DNA from: an uncultured Alistipes sp.
GTDB taxonomy: Bacteria; Bacteroidota; Bacteroidia; Bacteroidales; Rikenellaceae
Reading direction: 5' to 3'
Assembly: GCF_963931675.1 (NCBI RefSeq)
Contig: NZ_OZ007039.1
Coordinates: forward strand, 1,897,806-1,961,805
DNA length: 64,000 nucleotides
Every line of letters starts with the position of its first letter. The first letter of the stretch is position 1. Shown here piece by piece: positions 59,408-64,000 of this stretch. The notes beneath the pieces were generated by a model that made no database searches, was not told the origin of the DNA, and saw only the letters and a list, made by a program, of their open reading frames with translations. Position numbers and translations under genes: made by a program.

Positions 59408-60859
59408 ATGAAAATCAAAGGATTGAGATGGATCGTCCTGGCGTTGATCGCCATCGTGACGATCATCAACTACCTCGACCGCGGGACGCTCAACTACATG
59501 TGGGTGGCCAACACGAAGGTGGTCTGCGCGGCGGGCGACTACACCTACGATGCCGCAGCCGACACCTATGCGGTGGAGTCCGAGGGCAAGGCCCTGACGC
59601 TCGCGGGCGACGAGGTGACGAAACTCCCCGACGGCGCCATCGAGTATGTGAAATACGGCGGTATCGCCAAGGAGCTTGGGCTGATCGATGCCTCGGCATC
59701 GGCCGAAGAGCAGCAGCGCCAGGCCAAAAACCTGCTGGCCGTCATCACGATGTTCTTCATGGTGGCCTACGGCGTGAGCCAGCTCGTCTCGGGCAAGATC
59801 TACGACCGGATCGGTACGCGGCGCGGATTTACCCTTTCGGCGATTCTGTGGGGCGGCGCCGATGCGCTGGCCTCGCTGGCTTCGGGGCTCAAGTCGCTGA
59901 CCTTCTTCCGCGTGCTGCTCGGACTGGGCGAGGCGGGGCCGTGGCCCGGGACCACGAAGTCCAATGCCGAATGGTTTCCGCAGAAGGAACGGGCTCTCGC
60001 CCAGGGTGTTTTCGGCGCGGCCGCTTCGGTCGGGTCGATCATTGCTCCGGTGTTGATCCCGATGCTCTTCCTGGCCTTCGGCTGGCGGGTGACCTTCGCT
60101 GTGGTCGGTTCACTGGGCATCATCTGGGTGATCCCCTGGCTCATTATCAACAAGAAGGGACCCAAGGAGCACCCCTGGATCACCGAAAAGGAGCGCGACT
60201 ACATCCTCACGGGCCAGCCCGAATGCCGCGTGTCGTGCGATACGGCCAAGTCGTGGGGCACGCTGCTCAGTGAGCGCAAGAACTACGCCGTGATTCTGGG
60301 CCGCTTCTTCCTCGACCCGATCTGGTGGATGTTCGTGACGTGGCTCCCGATCTATCTGATCGAGGTCTTCAATCTGGATATCAAGCAGATCGCCATGTCG
60401 GCCTGGGTGCCCTACGTGGGCGCCGCCATCGGGTCGGTGGCCGGAGGCTGGTTCTCGGGACTCTTGATCAATCACGGGAAAACGGTTAACTTTGCACGTA
60501 AGGCCGCGATGATCGTCGGATCGTGCTTCATCATCCCGGGCATGGCGCTGGCCGCCACGGCTTCCTCGGCGACGATGGCCGTCATCATGATGGCCTTCAT
60601 CCTGGGCGGTTATCAGTTCGTGATGACCAACATCCAGACCCTCGCCAGCGACTTGCAGACCGGCAAGGCCGTCGGTTCGCTCGCCGGACTGGGCGGCGCA
60701 TCGGCCGTGCTGGGTACCATCATCTCGATCCTCTGTATCCCCTACCTGACGCAGAGCGGCGACTGGACGTCGTTCTTCATCCTCGGAGCGGCTCTGGTTC
60801 CGGCGTGCCTGCTGTGCGTCTTCCTTTTCGGTGGACGGATCGAGCAGTTGACGAAGTGA
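59408..60859 (+). CDS. MFS hexuronate/DEH transporter with large TM1-TM2 insertion
   Basis: The 483-residue protein belongs to the ACS/ExuT-like group of MFS carriers: NYLDRGTLNYMWVAN in the first helix, KIYDRIGTRRGF between helices 2 and 3, and GEAGPWPGTTKSNAEWFP. About 75 residues (roughly 37-112, acidic, with EYVKYGGIAKELG) lie between helix 1 and helix 2 where ExuT-type proteins have only a short loop. It would carry unsaturated uronate or DEH across the inner membrane. Confidence 0.88.
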   Translation: MKIKGLRWIVLALIAIVTIINYLDRGTLNYMWVANTKVVCAAGDYTYDAAADTYAVESEGKALTLAGDEVTKLPDGAIEYVKYGGIAKELGLIDASASAEEQQRQAKNLLAVITMFFMVAYGVSQLVSGKIYDRIGTRRGFTLSAILWGGADALASLASGLKSLTFFRVLLGLGEAGPWPGTTKSNAEWFPQKERALAQGVFGAAASVGSIIAPVLIPMLFLAFGWRVTFAVVGSLGIIWVIPWLIINKKGPKEHPWITEKERDYILTGQPECRVSCDTAKSWGTLLSERKNYAVILGRFFLDPIWWMFVTWLPIYLIEVFNLDIKQIAMSAWVPYVGAAIGSVAGGWFSGLLINHGKTVNFARKAAMIVGSCFIIPGMALAATASSATMAVIMMAFILGGYQFVMTNIQTLASDLQTGKAVGSLAGLGGASAVLGTIISILCIPYLTQSGDWTSFFILGAALVPACLLCVFLFGGRIEQLTK

Positions 60860-60956
60860 TACGAATCCCGGCCGGATACCTCCCTGCGGGAGGCCCTTGC
60901 CGGAGCATTCCAAAGAAAAAAACGTTATACACGAAAACCTTTTTAAATTAAAAAAG

Positions 60957-61709
60957 ATGAGACTGACTGGAAAAGTTGCCGTCGTAACGGGCGGCGCGCG
61001 CGACCTGGGTCGTGCAATTTCGGTGAAACTGGCCGGTGAGGGCGCCAAGGTATGCCTGAACTATTTCGACAATCCGGACGATGCCCAGAAGACCCTGGAG
61101 ATGATCAAGGCCGAGGGTGGCGAGGCCATCGCCGTACAGGGAGACATGACGAAGGCCGCCGACGTGAAGAACCTCTTTGCCAAGGCCGGCGAGGCTTTCG
61201 GCGGCAAGGTGGACATCCTGGTGAACGTCGTGGGCGGCATCGTGGGCCGCAAACTCATCACCGAGCAGGACGAGGCCTGGTATGACTTCCTGATGGACGT
61301 CAACATGCGTTCGGTATTCCTCTGCACGCGCGAGGTGGTTCCGATGATGCCCCGCGGCGGTTCGATCATCAACTTCTCGTCGCAGGCTGCCCGCGACGGC
61401 GGCGGCCCGGGTGCTTCGGTTTACGCCACGGCGAAGGCTGCCGTGATGTGCCACACGCGCGCCATGGCCAAGGAACTCGGCCCGCAGGGGATCCGCGTCA
61501 ACGCCCTGGCTCCGGGTATGATCAACACGTCGTTCCACGACCGCTTCACGAAGCCCGAGGCTCGTGAGAACCTCCACCACACGGCTCCGCTGCGCCGCGA
61601 GGGCGAGGCTTCGGAGGTTGCCGACCTGGTATGCTACCTGGCCAGCGACGAGTCGAGCTACCTGACCGGTACGAACATCGACATCAACGGCGGTACGCTC
61701 TTCTCGTAG
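60957..61709 (+). CDS. SDR-family oxidoreductase, probable DEH reductase
   Basis: The 250-residue protein starts MRLTGKVAVVTGGARDLGRA, with the TGGxxDLG cofactor motif, NVVGG, the catalytic Ser141/142, Tyr156 and Lys160 (YATAKAA), and the C-terminal TGTNIDINGG. In alginate pathways an SDR reduces DEH to 2-keto-3-deoxygluconate. The ATG at 60957 is preferred over an upstream frame that begins at 60897. An AT-rich stretch before it (60920-60955) may hold an internal promoter. A strong terminator follows. Confidence 0.85.
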   Translation: MRLTGKVAVVTGGARDLGRAISVKLAGEGAKVCLNYFDNPDDAQKTLEMIKAEGGEAIAVQGDMTKAADVKNLFAKAGEAFGGKVDILVNVVGGIVGRKLITEQDEAWYDFLMDVNMRSVFLCTREVVPMMPRGGSIINFSSQAARDGGGPGASVYATAKAAVMCHTRAMAKELGPQGIRVNALAPGMINTSFHDRFTKPEARENLHHTAPLRREGEASEVADLVCYLASDESSYLTGTNIDINGGTLFS

Positions 61710-61733
61710 CGGATTCCGAAGTTTTTTCGAGCA

Positions 61734-61775
61734 GGGCGGACGGGCTTTCCCGAAAGGGTCTCGTCCGCCCTTTTT
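61734..61775 (+). terminator. Intrinsic terminator between the SDR and PL38-like genes
   Basis: GGGCGGACG (61734-61742) and CGTCCGCCC (61762-61770) form a 9-bp GC-rich stem, with an additional CTTTCCCGAAAGGG in the loop, followed by TTTTT. It ends only 15 bases before the next ATG, leaving no room for a promoter after it. Confidence 0.9.
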
Positions 61776-61790
61776 ACAACCATTGCAACG

Positions 61791-62969
61791 ATGAAACGCA
61801 TTCTTTTTCTGGCACTCTGCACGGCGGCGCTCTTTCCGGTCCGTGCGCAATACTCGTTCGACGGGGAGCTGCTCGACCGCCTGACGGATGCTTACAGGGA
61901 TGGCGATCCGCGGGCCGTGAAGGCGGTCGGGGCGGTTGCCGCGGCTGCGGAGGAGGAGCTGCTCGGCATGGAGCCGCTGACCGTGACGGCCAAGACGACG
62001 CTGCCGCCAAGCGGTGACCGGCGTGACTACATGTCGTTGTCGCCCTACTGGTGGCCCGATCCCGAGAAACCCGACGGACTGCCCTATATCCGGCGTGACG
62101 GCGAACGCAACCCCGAAGTCTACGACTGTCCCGAACGGGTCAACGGCGACCGGCTGGGAGTTGCGGCGCGGACCTTGTCGGTCCTCTACCGCGTGACGGG
62201 CGACGAACGCTATGCCGCGAAGTGTGCCGAGCTGCTGCGGACGTGGTTTCTCGACCCGGAGCTGGGCATGAACCCCAATATGACCTATGCCCAGTTGATC
62301 CGGGGCCGTTCGACGATCCGCGGAACGGGAATCATCGATTCGCGGCGCATGGCCTTTGCGCTGAATGCCGCCCAGTTGATCGATGCGTCGCCGTCGTGGA
62401 CCGATAGCGACCGGCGGGAGCTGCGCGAGTGGGCGCGGGCGTTTCTCTACTGGCTGGAGCACAGCGTCAACGGGCGGAAGGAGCTCCATGCGGCGAACAA
62501 CCACGGGTTGTGGTACGATGCCATCCGGCTGATGACGGCCCGGGCCGCGGGTCTCGACGACCGGGTGCGGGAAATTGCCGTGGAGTCCGTGCAGCCGCGC
62601 TTCGCGGGGCAGGTGGCCGAGGACGGCACGCTTCCCGAGGAGCTGGTCCGCACACTGTCGCTGCACTACTCGACCTTCGTGCTCGAAGCCCTCTCGACAG
62701 CCCGCAACGTGGCCCGCACCGAGGGTGTGGAGCTGTGGGAGATGCCCGAGGCCCAGCGGGCGCTGACGTATCTGTTGCCCTACTACGAAAATCCCGAAAC
62801 GTGGCCGTGGCCGCAGATCGCACCCTTTGCACAGCGCCGCGGTGCCGCCCTGCTTTACGAGGCGGGCCGGGCGCTCGGACGCGCGGAGTGGGTCGAGGCG
62901 GCCCGCCGGATCGGCTTCCACACCTCGAAGGCCGATTTCGAATCGATGCTCCATTTCGAATTGCAGTAA
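61791..62969 (+). CDS. PL38-like alginate lyase
   Basis: The 392-residue protein has a signal peptide (MKRILFLALCTAALFPVRAQ) and an alginate_lyase-type alpha/alpha barrel. Recognisable parts are YMSLSPYWWPDPEKP, NPEVYDCPERVNGDRLG, RTWFLDPELGMNPNMTYAQL, GIIDSRRMAFALNAAQLI and HAANNHGLWYDA. This pattern matches the PL38 family as I know it from gut Bacteroides; a PL6, PL17 and PL38 set has been described in a Bacteroides ovatus alginate locus. It would cut polymannuronate-rich alginate. It sits just after a terminator, so its expression may depend on read-through. Confidence 0.8.
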   Translation: MKRILFLALCTAALFPVRAQYSFDGELLDRLTDAYRDGDPRAVKAVGAVAAAAEEELLGMEPLTVTAKTTLPPSGDRRDYMSLSPYWWPDPEKPDGLPYIRRDGERNPEVYDCPERVNGDRLGVAARTLSVLYRVTGDERYAAKCAELLRTWFLDPELGMNPNMTYAQLIRGRSTIRGTGIIDSRRMAFALNAAQLIDASPSWTDSDRRELREWARAFLYWLEHSVNGRKELHAANNHGLWYDAIRLMTARAAGLDDRVREIAVESVQPRFAGQVAEDGTLPEELVRTLSLHYSTFVLEALSTARNVARTEGVELWEMPEAQRALTYLLPYYENPETWPWPQIAPFAQRRGAALLYEAGRALGRAEWVEAARRIGFHTSKADFESMLHFELQ

Positions 62970-62990
62970 CCCGGCACCTCTTCGGAGATG

Positions 62991-63030
62991 AAAATACCGG
63001 CAAACCCGAAAGGGCTTGCCGGTATTTTTT
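62991..63030. terminator. Bidirectional terminator between convergent genes
   Basis: AATACCGGCAA and TTGCCGGTATT form an 11-bp stem, with an inner CCCGAAAGGG loop, flanked by A-runs on the left and T-runs on the right (62991-63003 and 63016-63030). It can terminate both the rightward lyase gene and the leftward esterase gene. Confidence 0.9.
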
Positions 63031-63049
63031 GCCGGATGGACGACGCCGT

Positions 63050-64000
63050 TTATTCCCGGTCGGAGCGGAAGGGGATGACGGGCAGTCCGTATGTGTTGCA
63101 GAGCGAGGTCGGCGTGTAGTTGTGGAAGGCGTAGCGCACGGCCACGGGCTCCTTCACGGCCTCGGATGTCACCTCGACAATGGGTTTCGAGAGGACGACC
63201 CTCCCTTCTGCGGGATGGAATACGCCATCCTTGCCGGCGAGTTCGAATCCCGGGACGGCCACGTGTTGCGGCGTCAGTCCGTAGCGGGCATTCTCGAACG
63301 TGACCACGGCCTTTCCCTTCTCGAACTTCACCTCCTGGACGCGAACTGCAGACCAGCAGTTCGCCCGTATGCCGTAGGCCCGGATCATGGCTTCTGCCGC
63401 CAGCCGCTCGCCCACCTCGCGCTTTCTGCGGGGATGGATCGTCAGCTCTTCGCCCAGGTCGGTCGTGGCGATCATCGCCGAATTGGGAATCAGCTCCAAG
63501 GCATCGCTCTGCGCCTCCATGATCAACACGCCGTCGGTTGCTGCGGCATCGTTGTAGAAGTAGGGTGCGATCTGCACGTAGAGGAACGGCATCCGGTTCT
63601 GCGTGTCGCCCCATTCGGCGCGCCAGAAACGGACCATCTCCTGCATCAGCCGGGCATAGATCCCGGCCTCCTTGCGGTTCGATTCGCCCTGGTACCAGGC
63701 AAACCCGCGCGCCGTGTAACCGGCTACGGGCGCGATCAGCCCGTTGTAGAGCAGGCCGCACTTGGCACGCTGCTGGATCTTCGGATTGGCATTGATCGCC
63801 TCTACGTCATAGCCCAGCGTGCGGAGCGAGGCGGGATCCATCCACGCCTCGATCTTCGAGCCGCCCCAACTCGTCGAGACGATGCCGACCGGCACGTCGA
63901 GCGCAGCGTTGAGCGTCTGTGCGAAGTAGTAGGCCGCAGCGCTCATCAGTTGGGCCGTAGCGGGGGAGGGGATCTCCCATCGGGCGTTGTCGAACGTGCG
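63050..64000 (-). CDS. Sialate O-acetylesterase-like carbohydrate esterase (5' end outside the window)
   Basis: The visible 317 residues stay in frame to the window edge (beginning RTFDNARWEIPSPATAQL), so the gene starts beyond 64000. They include VSTSWGGSKIEAWM (the serine nucleophile region is nearby), GFAWYQGESN and TIHPRRKREVGERLA with the catalytic-region His, which are the SASA/DUF303 family landmarks. It removes O-acetyl groups from sugars. It is convergent with the alginate locus, so it is probably in a separate transcript; a link to acetylated uronans is possible but unsupported. Confidence 0.85.
   Translation of the reverse strand, partial: RTFDNARWEIPSPATAQLMSAAAYYFAQTLNAALDVPVGIVSTSWGGSKIEAWMDPASLRTLGYDVEAINANPKIQQRAKCGLLYNGLIAPVAGYTARGFAWYQGESNRKEAGIYARLMQEMVRFWRAEWGDTQNRMPFLYVQIAPYFYNDAAATDGVLIMEAQSDALELIPNSAMIATTDLGEELTIHPRRKREVGERLAAEAMIRAYGIRANCWSAVRVQEVKFEKGKAVVTFENARYGLTPQHVAVPGFELAGKDGVFHPAEGRVVLSKPIVEVTSEAVKEPVAVRYAFHNYTPTSLCNTYGLPVIPFRSDRE

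Noticed and set aside
60948..63761. Long minus-strand open frame over the SDR, PL38-like and esterase genes
   Set aside because: It crosses two terminators and three well-supported genes in other frames, so it cannot be a real gene.
1..64000. tRNA, rRNA and CRISPR arrays
   Set aside because: I looked for clover-leaf-like sequence, rRNA segments and regular repeats with unique spacers in the gaps and saw none; a computed scan could still find a tRNA that I missed.

Overview
The window looks like a chromosome segment of a gut Bacteroidota, most likely a high-GC member such as Alistipes (Rikenellaceae). The evidence is SusC/SusD pairs, promoters of the Bacteroidota type (TTG/TTTG near -33, TAnnTTTG near -7), weak use of Shine-Dalgarno sites, DUF5683, and a GC-rich codon style. 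The genus is inferred from gene content, not measured.

Positions 1 to about 23170 are the right-hand part of a temperate tailed phage (prophage); its left end lies outside the window. Reading leftward on the minus strand come a regulator/Xis-like block, a recombination block (possible annealing protein, YqaJ exonuclease), a replication block (SF2 helicase, DUF6291 protein, primase-helicase), a DNA methyltransferase, a small protein with an SSB-like tail, a Vsr-like nuclease, and then a compact operon (8793 to 4204, preceded by metK). That operon encodes a ParB-like protein, a class II glutamine amidotransferase, a protein resembling amino acid:DNA transferases (ADDT), a P-loop kinase, a GNAT acetyltransferase and a radical SAM enzyme. 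It runs straight into terminase small and large subunits, portal and head genes. Kinase, ADDT-like, radical SAM and GNAT proteins together strongly resemble the phage thymidine hypermodification pathway. The added amidotransferase, ParB-like protein and phage S-adenosylmethionine synthetase make this set the most interesting system in the window. The lysogeny genes (three HTH-like regulators and a lipoprotein) face right, and the tyrosine integrase ends the element beside the 3' end of mnmE.

Positions 23154 to 44132 are ordinary chromosome. They hold a parA-parB-DUF5683-mltD-mnmE operon, a CPBP protease, an outer-membrane biogenesis operon (PPIase-like lipoprotein, SurA, OstA-like), an MFS pump with a Nudix hydrolase, an AspT/YidE-type antiporter, a HAD phosphatase, and an operon for fermentation of aromatic amino acids (indolepyruvate oxidoreductase alpha and beta, aminotransferase, CoA-transferase).

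Positions 44195 to 62969 form an alginate polysaccharide utilization locus: a strong promoter followed by a triple 13-bp palindromic operator, SusC, SusD, two IPT/TIG surface lipoproteins, two PL6-type lyases, a PL17-type oligoalginate lyase, a KdgF-like cupin, a hexuronate-type MFS transporter, an SDR reductase and a PL38-like lyase. Polymer would be bound and cut at the surface, imported by SusCD, reduced to unsaturated monomers in the periplasm, carried in by the MFS protein, linearised by the cupin and reduced by the SDR to 2-keto-3-deoxygluconate. The window ends inside a convergent sialate O-acetylesterase-like gene.
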